From assembly GCA_028693165.1 (NCBI GenBank), contig JAQUVX010000018.1:25251-89250 (forward strand): 64,000 bases of DNA. Reading direction: 5' to 3'. The DNA is from Lachnospiraceae bacterium. Its GTDB lineage: Bacteria; Bacillota; Clostridia; Lachnospirales; Lachnospiraceae. This document shows positions 25,068-33,639 of this stretch, piece by piece. Positions within the stretch are counted from its first letter, which is position 1; each line of letters starts with the position of its first letter. A model generated the notes under the pieces. That model was not told the origin of the DNA, did no database searches, and worked only from the letters and a program-made list of their open reading frames with translations. Both the position numbers and the translations under genes were made by a program.

Positions 25068-26816
25068 TTAGTTCCCATTAATGGATCTCTTCACATAAGT
25101 CGTATGCAGCAGATGATGCGCCTTCTCGCTTCCCGGTTCGCCCAGGTAGGTGGAGTAGAGCTCTTTGATTGCCGGATTCTCGTGAGACTTCCGGATCGGG
25201 TTGTTCTTGTCGGAATCGTACAGCACCTTTGCACGCAGGGCGCGGATATCCACGGTGTTGCGCACGTAGCCAGGCTGCTGCGGCTGGCCGCCGCCGTTGA
25301 TACATCCGCCCGGACAGCCCATGATCTCGATGAAGTGGTAATTGGCTTCGCCGGCTTTTACCTTCTCAAGCAGCTTCTTCGCATTGCCGAGGCCGGAAGC
25401 TACGGCTACCTTGACATCCAGTCCTGCAACCGGGTAGGTCGCTTCCTTGATGCCGTCCATGCCGCGGACATCGGTGAAGTCGAGACTTGCCAGTTCCTCG
25501 CCGGTCAGAGTCTCTACTGCGGTACGAAGTGCGGCTTCCATAACACCGCCGGTTGCGCCGAAGATCACGGCCGCGCCGGTTCCAAGTCCCAGAGGTGCGT
25601 CAAAGCCCTCATCCGGGAGTGCCTGGAATTTCAGGCCAACCTTGCGGATCATGCGTGCCAGCTCACGGGTGGTCAGAGAGAAATCGACATCCGGAACGCC
25701 GTTGGCGGCTTGATCCGGTCTCTGTACCTCGAATTTCTTTGCGGTACAAGGCATGATGGATACGGATACGATATCCTTCGGGTCCAGCCCCATCTTCTCT
25801 GCGTAGTAGGATTTGGCGATCGCGCCAAACATCTGCTGCGGAGATTTACAGCTGGACAGATTCTCTGTCATGTCCGGAAAATAATGTTCACAGTATTTGA
25901 TCCATCCCGGGGAACAGGAGGTGATCAGCGGAAGGACACCGCCGTTCTGGACGCGGTCCAGGAACTCGTGTGCTTCTTCCATGATGGTCAAGTCTGCACT
26001 GAAGTTGGTGTCGAATACTTTGTCGAAACCGATTCTCCGGAGTGCTGCCGCCATCTTGCCTTCCACGTTGGTGCCGATCGGATAGCCGAATTCCTCGCCG
26101 AGACCTGCGCGGACAGCCGGAGCGGTCTGCACGATCACATGCTTGGCCGGGTCTGCGATTGCGGCTAAAACATCGTCTACCTGAGTTTTCTCCTGAAGAG
26201 CACCGGTCGGGCAGACTGCGATACACTGACCACAGGATACGCAGCTTGTAGCGCCCAGCCCCATATCAAAGGCAGAGCCGATGAAGGTGGCGAAGCCGCG
26301 CATGTTTGGACCGATAACGCCGATTCCCTGTACCTTCTCACACACTGCGGAGCAGCGGCGGCACAGGATACATTTGCTGTTGTCACGGATCATATGGACT
26401 GCGCTGTCGTCGATCATGGACGGGGTGCGCTCGCCATCGTAGTAATCTTCGTTTTCCACGCCCAGTTCCTTAGCCATCTGCTGCAGCTCACAGTTTCCGC
26501 TGCGGACGCAGGACAGGCACTTGCGGTCATGGTTGGATAAGAGCAGCTGCAGTGTCTTTCTGCGGGACTCCAGCACCTTCGGGGTGTTGGTCCATACTTC
26601 CATCTTATCGTTGATCGGGTAAACGCAGGAAGCAACCAAGCTTCGCGCTCCCTTGACTTCCACCACACACATACGGCAGGCGGCAATCTCATTGATCTCC
26701 TTCAAAAAACAGAGAGTCGGGATCTCAATGTTTGCCAGCCGGGCAGCTTCCAGAATGGTGGAACCTTTTGGAGCGCTTACTTCTATGCCGTTAATTTTAA
26801 TTGTAATATTCTCCAT
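25068..26816 (-). CDS. hndD: [FeFe]-hydrogenase catalytic subunit, HndD-type
   Basis: This 582-residue protein has an N-terminal [2Fe-2S] ferredoxin domain (CFLKEINEIAACRMC), a His-Cys cluster region (HDRKCLSCVRSGNC), two [4Fe-4S] motifs (CILCRRCSAVC, CVSCGQCIAVC) and the H-cluster domain. The H-cluster motifs are TSCSPGW, MPCTAKKFE and EIMGCPGGCINGGGQP. It produces or oxidises H2 with electrons from NAD(P)H and ferredoxin through its partner subunits, probably by electron bifurcation. The C-terminal tail with YSTYLGEPGSEKAHHLLHT is usual for this class. It is the last gene of the - strand operon, 15 bp after hndC. Confidence 0.95.
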   Translation of the reverse strand: MENITIKINGIEVSAPKGSTILEAARLANIEIPTLCFLKEINEIAACRMCVVEVKGARSLVASCVYPINDKMEVWTNTPKVLESRRKTLQLLLSNHDRKCLSCVRSGNCELQQMAKELGVENEDYYDGERTPSMIDDSAVHMIRDNSKCILCRRCSAVCEKVQGIGVIGPNMRGFATFIGSAFDMGLGATSCVSCGQCIAVCPTGALQEKTQVDDVLAAIADPAKHVIVQTAPAVRAGLGEEFGYPIGTNVEGKMAAALRRIGFDKVFDTNFSADLTIMEEAHEFLDRVQNGGVLPLITSCSPGWIKYCEHYFPDMTENLSSCKSPQQMFGAIAKSYYAEKMGLDPKDIVSVSIMPCTAKKFEVQRPDQAANGVPDVDFSLTTRELARMIRKVGLKFQALPDEGFDAPLGLGTGAAVIFGATGGVMEAALRTAVETLTGEELASLDFTDVRGMDGIKEATYPVAGLDVKVAVASGLGNAKKLLEKVKAGEANYHFIEIMGCPGGCINGGGQPQQPGYVRNTVDIRALRAKVLYDSDKNNPIRKSHENPAIKELYSTYLGEPGSEKAHHLLHTTYVKRSINGN

Positions 26817-26831
26817 ATCAATTCTCCTCCA

Positions 26832-28619
26832 TTACTGTTTGTAGATTGCGCCAAATTTACACTTCTCCATACAAGCACCGCACTTGATACACTTATCGTG
26901 ATCGATGATGTGAGGATTCTTGACGCTTCCGATAATGGCTCCGGCCGGGCAGTTGCGTGCACACAGAGTACAGCCCTTACACTTGTCCGGATCGATGTGG
27001 AAGGAAAGCAGTGCCTTACATACCCCTGCAGGACAGCGTTTCTCTTTGATGTGCGCCTCATATTCGTCGCGGAAGTAGCGGAGGGTGGACAGTACCGGAT
27101 TCGGTGCGGTCTGGCCCAGTGCACAGGCGGAATTGTCTTTGACGTAGTAGCAGAGCTCTTCCAGCTTCGCCAGATCGTCCATCGTGGCCGTGCCGTGGGT
27201 GATCTTGTTCAAGATCTCAACCATGCGCTTCGTGCCGATACGGCAGGCAGTACATTTGCCGCAGGATTCCTCGACGGTGAATTCCAGGAAGAACTTGGCG
27301 ATATCGACCATACAGTCGTCCTCGTCCATGACGATCAGTCCGCCGGAACCCATCATGGAACCGATGGAGATCAGGTTGTCATAGTCGATCGGAATATCGA
27401 AATGCTCTGCCGGGATACATCCGCCGGATGGTCCGCCGGTCTGAGCAGCCTTGAACTTCTTGCCGTTGGGGATGCCGCCGCCGATTTCCTCAAGCACTTC
27501 GCGGAGCGTGGTTCCCATGGGGATCTCGACCAGACCGGTGTTGTGGATCTTGCCGCCCAGAGCGAATACCTTGGTGCCCTTGGACTTCTCCGTACCCATG
27601 GAAGAGAACCATTCCGGGCCGTTGAGGATGATCTGCGGGATGTTGGCATAAGTCTCTACGTTGTTTAAAATGGTTGGCTTTCCGAACAGACCCTTCTGAG
27701 CCGGGAACGGAGGTCTCGGTCTTGGCTCACCGCGGTTGCCCTCGATGGAGGTCATCAGCGCGGTCTCCTCGCCGCAGACGAATGCGCCTGCGCCCAGACG
27801 TAAGTCGACATCGAAATCAAAGCCGGTGCCGAAGATATCTTTGCCGAGCAGTTCCATCTCGTGTGCCTGATCGATTGCGATTTTCAGCCGCTGTACCGCG
27901 ATCGGATACTCTGCACGCACGTAAATGTAACCCTGGTTGGCACCGATGGCATAACCTGCAATCGCCATGGCCTCCAGAACCGCATGCGGGTCGCCTTCCA
28001 GAATGGAACGATCCATGAATGCACCCGGATCGCCTTCATCGGCATTACAGCAGACATATTTCTGATCGGCATCGTTGCCCTTGGCCAGCTTCCATTTGAG
28101 GCCGGTCGGGAATCCGCCGCCGCCGCGTCCGCGCAGACCAGAGTCCAGGAGACACTGGATGACGTCGTCCGGGGTCATCTCGGTCAGAACCTTGCCCAGT
28201 GCCTGATAGCCGCCGGTGCCGATGTACTCTTCAATGACTTCCGGGTTGATGATACCGCAGTTGCGCAGTGCGATGCGGTGCTGTTTCTTGTAGAAATCGG
28301 TGTCGATCAGTGCCTTGATACCGGACTGAGTCACAGTCTCCTGATACAGAAGGCGGGTTACAACACGGCCCTTCAGTAAATGCTCCTGCACGATCTCCGG
28401 GATATCTTCTACCTTGACCATAGAGTAGAAGCTGGCATCCGGGTATACGATCATGATCGGTCCCAGTGCACAAAGGCCATGACATCCGGTCTGGACTACG
28501 GATACTTCCTCTTCCAGTCCGGCTTTTTTGATCTCTTCTTTCAGTGCTTCCATAATCTGCTGGCTTCCGGAGGAAGTACATCCTGTTCCGCCGCAAACCA
28601 ATACATGTGAACGATACAT
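26832..28619 (-). CDS. hndC: NuoF-like NAD(P)H/FMN subunit of the hydrogenase, HndC-type
   Basis: This 595-residue protein begins with a thioredoxin-like [2Fe-2S] domain (VCGGTGCTSSG, QTGCHGLC). A NuoF-type flavoprotein core follows, with NADH and FMN sites (GRGGGGFPTGLKW, GAGAFVCGEETALM) and the [4Fe-4S] motif SCGKCTACRIGTKRM. Two C-terminal ferredoxin clusters end it (CKGCTLCARNC, CIKCGACMEKC). It takes electrons from NAD(P)H and passes them to the catalytic subunit. It lies between hndB and hndD. The Cys content is complete, so it should be functional. Confidence 0.95.
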   Translation of the reverse strand: MYRSHVLVCGGTGCTSSGSQQIMEALKEEIKKAGLEEEVSVVQTGCHGLCALGPIMIVYPDASFYSMVKVEDIPEIVQEHLLKGRVVTRLLYQETVTQSGIKALIDTDFYKKQHRIALRNCGIINPEVIEEYIGTGGYQALGKVLTEMTPDDVIQCLLDSGLRGRGGGGFPTGLKWKLAKGNDADQKYVCCNADEGDPGAFMDRSILEGDPHAVLEAMAIAGYAIGANQGYIYVRAEYPIAVQRLKIAIDQAHEMELLGKDIFGTGFDFDVDLRLGAGAFVCGEETALMTSIEGNRGEPRPRPPFPAQKGLFGKPTILNNVETYANIPQIILNGPEWFSSMGTEKSKGTKVFALGGKIHNTGLVEIPMGTTLREVLEEIGGGIPNGKKFKAAQTGGPSGGCIPAEHFDIPIDYDNLISIGSMMGSGGLIVMDEDDCMVDIAKFFLEFTVEESCGKCTACRIGTKRMVEILNKITHGTATMDDLAKLEELCYYVKDNSACALGQTAPNPVLSTLRYFRDEYEAHIKEKRCPAGVCKALLSFHIDPDKCKGCTLCARNCPAGAIIGSVKNPHIIDHDKCIKCGACMEKCKFGAIYKQ

Positions 28620-28631
28620 TTGCGCTCCTCC

Positions 28632-29009
28632 TTATTTGATGTCTGCTGAATTCAGGGTGTAGGCTTCTACAACATGACCGCCGATCAGATGGCGCTCTAC
28701 AACTTCAGCGGCCTTCTCGGCGTTCATTTTGATGTAAGTTACTTTTGGCTGACCAGGTTCCATGACTTCTACGATCGGCTCATACTGGCACAGGCCGATG
28801 CATCCGGTCTGGGTGACTGCGATCCGGTCGGTCAGACCCTTCTCCTGCACCAGGTTGGACAGGGTGGTCAGAACCGGTCTTGCACCGCTTGCGATGCCGC
28901 AGGTAGCCATACCGACTACGACGCGGGTGTGCGTGTGGTCCTCGGAACGCAGGCTTACCTGATTCTGCATCTTCTCGCGGATTGCTCTCAATTCTTCAAG
29001 GCTTTTCAT
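28632..29009 (-). CDS. hndB: HndB-type thioredoxin-like [2Fe-2S] subunit
   Basis: This 125-residue protein has a short helical N-terminus and a thioredoxin-like ferredoxin domain. Its ligands are ATCGIASGA and TGCIGLCQYEP. It is the small subunit of the tetrameric NADP-reducing/bifurcating hydrogenases (HndABCD) and resembles the N-terminal domain of the neighbouring HndC. It probably relays electrons between HndA and HndC. It lies 12 bp before hndC and 58 bp after the ATPase gene in the - strand operon. Confidence 0.9.
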   Translation of the reverse strand: MKSLEELRAIREKMQNQVSLRSEDHTHTRVVVGMATCGIASGARPVLTTLSNLVQEKGLTDRIAVTQTGCIGLCQYEPIVEVMEPGQPKVTYIKMNAEKAAEVVERHLIGGHVVEAYTLNSADIK

Positions 29010-29067
29010 TGTGATTCCTCCAATTCTGCATGTTCGTTTAGCAGTTACGGCTACAGGGACGATCGCG

Positions 29068-29625
29068 TCAATAGACTGCGCCGCCGTCTGTCTCCAGTTT
29101 GTTTTCTGTCAAATATTCCTTAATATAATCCGAAACGTCCGGTGTGTCGAACGGTACGTCTCCGAGGATCTGGCGAAACTCCCGTGTGTCCATGGTAAAA
29201 GACTTTCCATTATATATGTACTGATAGAGAAAATCGGTATCCGGATGGTAGATGACCAGCATGTGAATGGTGCCGGTCAAGTCTCCGAGCGGCATGCGGT
29301 CGATATGAGACAGTCCGAAAACAGCGGTGACACAGGTACCTTCCCCCGGTTTTGATGTGATGGAAAAGGAACCGCCGGTGCTCTCAGCAGCATATTTGAA
29401 AAAGGGGACGCCAAGTCCGACTTTACGGGTGGTACGGCTGGTAAAGAACGGGTCTGTCACCTTCAAAACCTGTTCCGGTGTCATACCGCAGCCGTTATCC
29501 TCAATGGTAATGGTCAGATGATCGCTGGCCTGGTCTGCGTTCACGGTAATGGTTACCAGAGAAGCGCCGGCGCGGGTAGAGTTCTCTGCCACGTCCAGAA
29601 TATTCAAAGATAGTTCAGGCATCAT
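29068..29625 (-). CDS. Histidine-kinase-like ATPase inside the hydrogenase operon
   Basis: This 185-residue protein has a GHKL ATP-binding fold: N box LDVAENSTRAG, G1 IEDNGCGM, and G2-like VGLGVPFFKYAAESTGGSF. There is no phospho-acceptor histidine domain and no membrane helix, so it is a stand-alone ATPase and not a sensor kinase. Its C-terminus (about 120-185) is a separate small region of unknown use. It sits between hndA and hndB and pairs with a second GHKL ATPase at 30675 across the divergent promoter. A role in controlling hydrogenase genes or activity is inference. Confidence 0.8.
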   Translation of the reverse strand: MMPELSLNILDVAENSTRAGASLVTITVNADQASDHLTITIEDNGCGMTPEQVLKVTDPFFTSRTTRKVGLGVPFFKYAAESTGGSFSITSKPGEGTCVTAVFGLSHIDRMPLGDLTGTIHMLVIYHPDTDFLYQYIYNGKSFTMDTREFRQILGDVPFDTPDVSDYIKEYLTENKLETDGGAVY

Positions 29626-29630
29626 AGGCG

Positions 29631-30125
29631 TTATTGATATTTGGCCAGGATACCGGGGATGTCGTCCGGGGTAAGCCGTCCGTAAACCTCGTCATTGATC
29701 ATCATGACCGGGGCAAGTCCGCATGCGCCGACACAACGGCAGGAATCCAGTGAAAACTTTCCATCCGCCGTGCATTCTCCGTTGGTGATGCCGAGCAGCT
29801 CTTCCAGCTTGGAAAAAATAGCTCCTGAGCCCTTGACATAGCAGGCTGTTCCGAGACATACGGAAACCTGATATTGACCTTTTGGTTGTAATGCAAACTG
29901 GGAATAAAATGTGGAAATACCATAAATCTTTTCCAATGGAATGCCTGTTTCATCGGAAATCATAGTCTGAACTTCAATCGGAAGATATCCGTAAATTTCC
30001 TGCGCCTGCTGCATGATCGGCATCAGATCGCCCTTTGTACCTTTTAGATCGGCAATGACTTTCTTGAGCGCTGCTTCCTGCTCAGGGGTCCCGCCGAAAG
30101 GTACCGTTTCTTTTTTGCAAGACAT
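29631..30125 (-). CDS. hndA: NuoE-like [2Fe-2S] subunit, HndA-type
   Basis: ATG at 30125 is chosen because AGGAGGAGGGTTAAAC lies directly upstream; the codon at 30158 would place the RBS inside the gene. The 164-residue protein is of NuoE type: helical N-terminus, then a thioredoxin-like domain with ligands CLGTACYVKG and SCRCVGACGLAP. It receives electrons from the flavin subunit. It is the first gene of the operon, whose promoter lies in the 202-bp divergent region that holds the Rex-like site. Confidence 0.95.
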   Translation of the reverse strand: MSCKKETVPFGGTPEQEAALKKVIADLKGTKGDLMPIMQQAQEIYGYLPIEVQTMISDETGIPLEKIYGISTFYSQFALQPKGQYQVSVCLGTACYVKGSGAIFSKLEELLGITNGECTADGKFSLDSCRCVGACGLAPVMMINDEVYGRLTPDDIPGILAKYQ

Positions 30126-30211
30126 GTTTAACCCTCCTCCTAGAATACTGTTTGTCAAATGTATCTAACATTTTAGCACACAAATGAGAAAAAATCTACA
30201 GAAATACATTA

Positions 30212-30229
30212 TTGTTAATAAGATAACAT
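30212..30229. promoter_or_regulatory. Rex-like operator between divergent hydrogenase operons
   Basis: The sequence TTGTTAATAAGATAACAT fits the Rex consensus TTGTTAA-N4-TTAACAA at 12 of 14 defined positions. Rex senses NADH/NAD+ and commonly represses hydrogenase and fermentation genes in Clostridia. The site stands 87 bp before hndA and 99 bp before the DRTGG gene, so it could control both directions. A possible + strand promoter is TTGATT (30241-30246) and TATTCT (30264-30269), 17 bp apart. Confidence 0.65.
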
Positions 30230-30327
30230 TTCAGTTATTGTTGATTATTCACATGTTCAATGCTATTCTTATGCTATAAGACTGTAGAGAATAGCAACTG
30301 GATGATGATAGGACAGGAGGAAGAGGT

Positions 30328-30675
30328 ATGACTGCAAGAGATGTTCAGGAAGCATTGGGTGCAAGAGTCATGGTGGGTGAAGAATTTCTGGACCGCGAGG
30401 TGCGCAGCGCCTGCGGCTCTGATATGATGAGCGATGTGCTGGCGTTTTCCAAGGATCACTCCGTTTTGCTGACGGGTCTGTGCAACCCGCAGGTCATCCG
30501 CACGGCAGAGATGCTGGATATCGTATGCCTGATCTTTGTGCGCGGGAAGAAACCGGATGACACGCTGCTTGAGATGGCGAGGGAACGCGGCCTGATCGTG
30601 ATGGAGACCGGCCATCGGATGTTCTCGGCCTGCGGTATGCTGTACAAGGCAGGTCTGGGTGGAGGTGCGGTCTGA
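30328..30675 (+). CDS. DRTGG-domain protein (first copy)
   Basis: This 115-residue protein is a single DRTGG domain, the small alpha/beta fold found with CBS and phosphotransacetylase N-terminal regions (MTARDVQEALGARVMVGEE, LLTGLCNPQVIRTAEML, VCLIFVRGKKPDD). Its ligand is unknown. It starts the + strand operon divergent from hndA and overlaps the next gene by one base pair pattern TGATGG. A related DRTGG protein is encoded at 32507. Clostridial hydrogenase loci often carry such pairs, so it is likely a sensory or regulatory partner of the Fe-S protein. Confidence 0.8.
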   Translation: MTARDVQEALGARVMVGEEFLDREVRSACGSDMMSDVLAFSKDHSVLLTGLCNPQVIRTAEMLDIVCLIFVRGKKPDDTLLEMARERGLIVMETGHRMFSACGMLYKAGLGGGAV

Positions 30676-31103
30676 TGGAGGATGTGATTGCGTTGACATA
30701 CCATATTTCCCCGGATGATTTCACGCGGGCTGGAGAGGCGAGCAGTGATGTGAAGGGAAAATTAAAGCAGCTGGGTGTCAGCCCGGAGGCGATCCGCAAG
30801 GTGGCGATCGCCATGTATGAGGGCGAGATCAATATGGTCATCCATGCGAAGGGCGGCGAGATTACCGTGGAGATTACACCGGAGCGGATTCGGATGATTC
30901 TGGCCGATGTGGGACCCGGTATCCCGGATGTCGATCTGGCGATGAAGGCCGGCTACTCGACGGCGCCGGATGAGATCCGGTCTCTTGGATTCGGGGCCGG
31001 CATGGGACTGCCGAATATGAAGAAATATACCGATGAGATGAAGATCGAGACAACGCCTGGCGTGGGAACCACGATTAGGATGGAGGTACTGCTGAATGGA
31101 TAA
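30675..31103 (+). CDS. RsbW-like GHKL ATPase
   Basis: This 142-residue protein resembles anti-sigma-factor Ser/Thr kinases of the RsbW/SpoIIAB type: N box AMYEGEINMVIHA, G1 ADVGPGIPD, G2 GFGAGMGLPNMKKY. It lacks an obvious sigma factor or anti-anti-sigma gene nearby. It overlaps the DRTGG gene at its start and the hydrogenase-like gene by 8 bp at its end, so all three are probably translated together. It may phosphorylate or bind the DRTGG or hydrogenase-like partner; that is inference. Confidence 0.85.
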   Translation: MEDVIALTYHISPDDFTRAGEASSDVKGKLKQLGVSPEAIRKVAIAMYEGEINMVIHAKGGEITVEITPERIRMILADVGPGIPDVDLAMKAGYSTAPDEIRSLGFGAGMGLPNMKKYTDEMKIETTPGVGTTIRMEVLLNG

Positions 31104-32529
31104 ATTTTATCATTCTGTGCGTCTGGATGAGGAGCTTTGCAAGGGGTGCATCAACTGTATCAAGCGCTGCCCGACGCAGGCGATCCGTGTGCGGAATGGA
31201 AAGGCGCAGATCAACAGCAAGTTCTGTATTGACTGCGGAGAGTGCATCCGCGTCTGTCCGCACCATGCGAAGCGTGCGACCTATGACAAGGCGGATGTCA
31301 TGAAGCGCTACCGCTATACGGTGGCACTTCCGGCACCGTCCCTTTACAGCCAGTTCAACAATTTGGACGATGTGAACATCGTACTGAACGCGCTGCTTTT
31401 GATGGGATTTGATGATGTGTTTGAGGTGAGTGCCGCGGCGGAGCTGGTGTCGGAGGCGACGCGGGAATATCTGACGCAGCATGAGGACAACCTGCCGATT
31501 ATCAGTACGGCCTGCCCCTCGGTGGTGCGCCTGATTCGTGTGCGTTTCCCGAACCTGATCCCGCATCTGCTTCCGTTAAATCCGCCGGTGGAGGTGGCCG
31601 CGATGCTGGCCGTGCGCCGTGCGATGGAGCAGACGGGATATGCGCGGGAGCAGATCGGGATCTGCTTCATCTCCCCATGCCCGTCGAAGGTCACGTATGT
31701 GAAATCTCCGCTGGGAACGGAGAAGAGCGAGATCGATCATGTGCTGGCGATCAAGGACATTTACCCGCAGCTTCTCTCCTGCATGAAAGCGGTGGGGGAG
31801 GATTTGCAGGATCTGAGCACCTCGGGAAAGATCGGGATCAGCTGGGGGCGGAGCGGCGGCGAGGCCGGCGGCCTGTTTACGGAGAATTATCTGGCGGCGG
31901 ACGGGATTGAGAATGTGATTCGGGTGCTGGAGGATCTGGAGGACCAGAAATTCACCAACCTGAAGTTTGTCGAGCTGAATGCCTGCAATGGCGGCTGTGT
32001 CGGCGGTGTGCTGACGGTGGAAAACCCTTACGTGGCGGAGGTCAAGCTGAAACGTCTCCGCAAATATATGCCGGTGGCGCGCAGCCATATGGATACGGAG
32101 GATGTGGCGGAGGATCTGGTGCCGTGGACTACGGGCGTTGAATATGAGCCGGTATTCAACCTGGGTGACAATATGAAGGAGAGCTTTGTGCGGCTGAATC
32201 AGGTAGAGCGTCTGTGCAGAAAGCTGCCGGGGCTGGACTGCGGTTCCTGCGGTGCACCGACCTGCAAGGCGCTTGCGGAGGATATTGTGCGCGGACAGGC
32301 CAGTGAGACGGACTGCGTGTATTATCTGCGGGAGAATCTGCACCGGCTTTCGGAGGAGGTTGCGATTCTGGCGGACGATCTGCATGCCGGGAATACGGGC
32401 GGCCAGGAGACGCTGCGGATTTTGAAGGATTATATCCGGCGTATTTCTGAGGAGATGTCCATCCTGGACAACCGGGAGGAAGAGGAAGAAAAGGAGAGCC
32501 GAAAACATGACAGTACAGGAGTTGATTGA
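31096..32529 (+). CDS. Hydrogenase-like Fe-S protein, probable sensory [FeFe] type
   Basis: This 477-residue protein has two N-terminal [4Fe-4S] motifs (CKGCINCIKRC, CIDCGECIRVC) and an H-cluster-like domain with altered motifs (STACPSVV, ISPCPSKVT, LNACNGGCVGG). A C-terminal 4Fe-4S domain (LDCGSCGAPTCKALAEDI, then a distant Cys) precedes an acidic coiled tail. Cysteines that could hold an H-cluster remain, but the surrounding residues differ from those of catalytic enzymes (the L2 Glu and L3 GGGQP are gone). It resembles the putative sensory (group D-like) hydrogenases found with kinases and phosphatases. H2 sensing is a hypothesis. Confidence 0.85.
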   Translation: MDKFYHSVRLDEELCKGCINCIKRCPTQAIRVRNGKAQINSKFCIDCGECIRVCPHHAKRATYDKADVMKRYRYTVALPAPSLYSQFNNLDDVNIVLNALLLMGFDDVFEVSAAAELVSEATREYLTQHEDNLPIISTACPSVVRLIRVRFPNLIPHLLPLNPPVEVAAMLAVRRAMEQTGYAREQIGICFISPCPSKVTYVKSPLGTEKSEIDHVLAIKDIYPQLLSCMKAVGEDLQDLSTSGKIGISWGRSGGEAGGLFTENYLAADGIENVIRVLEDLEDQKFTNLKFVELNACNGGCVGGVLTVENPYVAEVKLKRLRKYMPVARSHMDTEDVAEDLVPWTTGVEYEPVFNLGDNMKESFVRLNQVERLCRKLPGLDCGSCGAPTCKALAEDIVRGQASETDCVYYLRENLHRLSEEVAILADDLHAGNTGGQETLRILKDYIRRISEEMSILDNREEEEEKESRKHDSTGVD

Positions 32530-32842
32530 TGGCGGCAAATTTGAGACCGTCCATGCGGGGGAGGATACCGCGCGGGAGATTACAGGGCTGTTCTGCTGTG
32601 ATCTTCTGAGTATCGCGATGGGACGTGCACCGGCAGGCTCGGCCTGGGTGACGGTTATGGGGAATATCAATACGCTGGCAGTTGCCACGCTGGCGGATGT
32701 CGCCTGCATTATCATGGCGGAGGGCGTGGAGCTGGATGAGCTGGTGCGCGCGAAGGCGGCCGCGCAGGGTCTGACGGTGCTGCGGACGGAGCTTCCGATC
32801 TTCGATGCGGCGCTGTGGATTCACCAGCAGCTTCATGGTTAA
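32507..32842 (+). CDS. DRTGG-domain protein (second copy)
   Basis: This 111-residue DRTGG-domain protein (MTVQELIDGGKFETVHAG, VTVMGNINTLAVATLADV, CIIMAEGVELDELV) is similar in length and motif order to the protein at 30328. It overlaps the hydrogenase-like gene by 23 bp and the PHP gene by 8 bp. The tight overlaps indicate fixed co-expression. The domain may bind a nucleotide or another small molecule; no catalytic residues are apparent. Confidence 0.8.
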   Translation: MTVQELIDGGKFETVHAGEDTAREITGLFCCDLLSIAMGRAPAGSAWVTVMGNINTLAVATLADVACIIMAEGVELDELVRAKAAAQGLTVLRTELPIFDAALWIHQQLHG

Positions 32843-33551
32843 TTTAAGCTATGATTTACATATCCATTCCTGCCTTTCCCCATGCGGGGATGATGATATG
32901 ACACCGGGCAACATCGTGGGTATGGCGGCGATCAAGGGACTGGACGTGATCGCTGTGACGGACCATAATTCCTGCCGGAACTGCCCGGCGGTGCTGAAGC
33001 TGGCGGAGGAGTACGGCGTGCTGGCGATCCCGGGGATGGAGATCAACACCTCGGAGGAGGTGCACGCGGTCTGCCTGTTTCCGGAGCTGACGCAGGCGAT
33101 GGCATTTGACGCCTATGTCTATGAGCGGCTGATGAAATTCCCAAACAACGAGACCATCTTTGGAAAGCAGCAGATCTGCAATGAGGAGGATGTCTGCATC
33201 GGTACGGAGCCGTACCTGCTGATCAACAGCGCAGACATCTCCTTTGACGGACTCTGGGAGCTGGTGGAGAGCTTTGGCGGTGTCATGTTTCCCGCCCATG
33301 TGGACAAGTCTGCCAACAGCCTGATTGCAAACCTCGGTTTCGTGCCGCCGGACAGCCGGTTTAAGACGGCGGAGGTAAAGGATCTGAAGAAGCTGCACCA
33401 GATCCGAAAGGACAATCCGTATCTGGAAACCTGCCGCATTGTCAGTAATTCGGATGCGCATTATCTGGAGCACATCCATGAGCCGGAACTTACGCTTCCG
33501 GTTCGTGACCGTTCTGCGGAAGCGGTAATTGCATATCTGAAAGGCCTGTGA
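32835..33551 (+). CDS. PHP-domain phosphoesterase
   Basis: ATG 32835 is chosen because MVNLSYDLHIHSCLSPCG is the usual PHP start and it overlaps the previous stop. The 238-residue protein has the metal-binding motifs DLHIHS, VTDHN, PGMEINTSEEVH, FPAHVDK and NSDAHYLE. PHP proteins hydrolyse phosphoesters (histidinol phosphate, nucleotides or nucleic acids). This one belongs with the hydrogenase-linked regulatory cluster, where it could degrade a signalling nucleotide. The substrate cannot be read from sequence. Confidence 0.85.
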   Translation: MVNLSYDLHIHSCLSPCGDDDMTPGNIVGMAAIKGLDVIAVTDHNSCRNCPAVLKLAEEYGVLAIPGMEINTSEEVHAVCLFPELTQAMAFDAYVYERLMKFPNNETIFGKQQICNEEDVCIGTEPYLLINSADISFDGLWELVESFGGVMFPAHVDKSANSLIANLGFVPPDSRFKTAEVKDLKKLHQIRKDNPYLETCRIVSNSDAHYLEHIHEPELTLPVRDRSAEAVIAYLKGL

Positions 33552-33556
33552 ACTAT

Positions 33557-33585
33557 TGCCAATATCGTGAAAAACGAGTATACTG
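33557..33585 (+). promoter_or_regulatory. Strong sigma-A-type promoter for the deacetylase gene
   Basis: TTGCCA (33557-33562), a 17-bp spacer and TATACT (33580-33585) lie 55 bp before ATG 33640. Expected start of transcription is near 33592. Confidence 0.7.
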
Positions 33586-33639
33586 ACAGAACAGGCTTTT
33601 TTTGTGTCATTAAAATGATAGAAATAAGAGGATTAGCGA

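Noticed and set aside
25104-26168. 354-codon + strand ORF opposite the hydrogenase gene
   Set aside because: It is the antisense of hndD, whose motifs and family match are unambiguous; the + frame has no domain or RBS.
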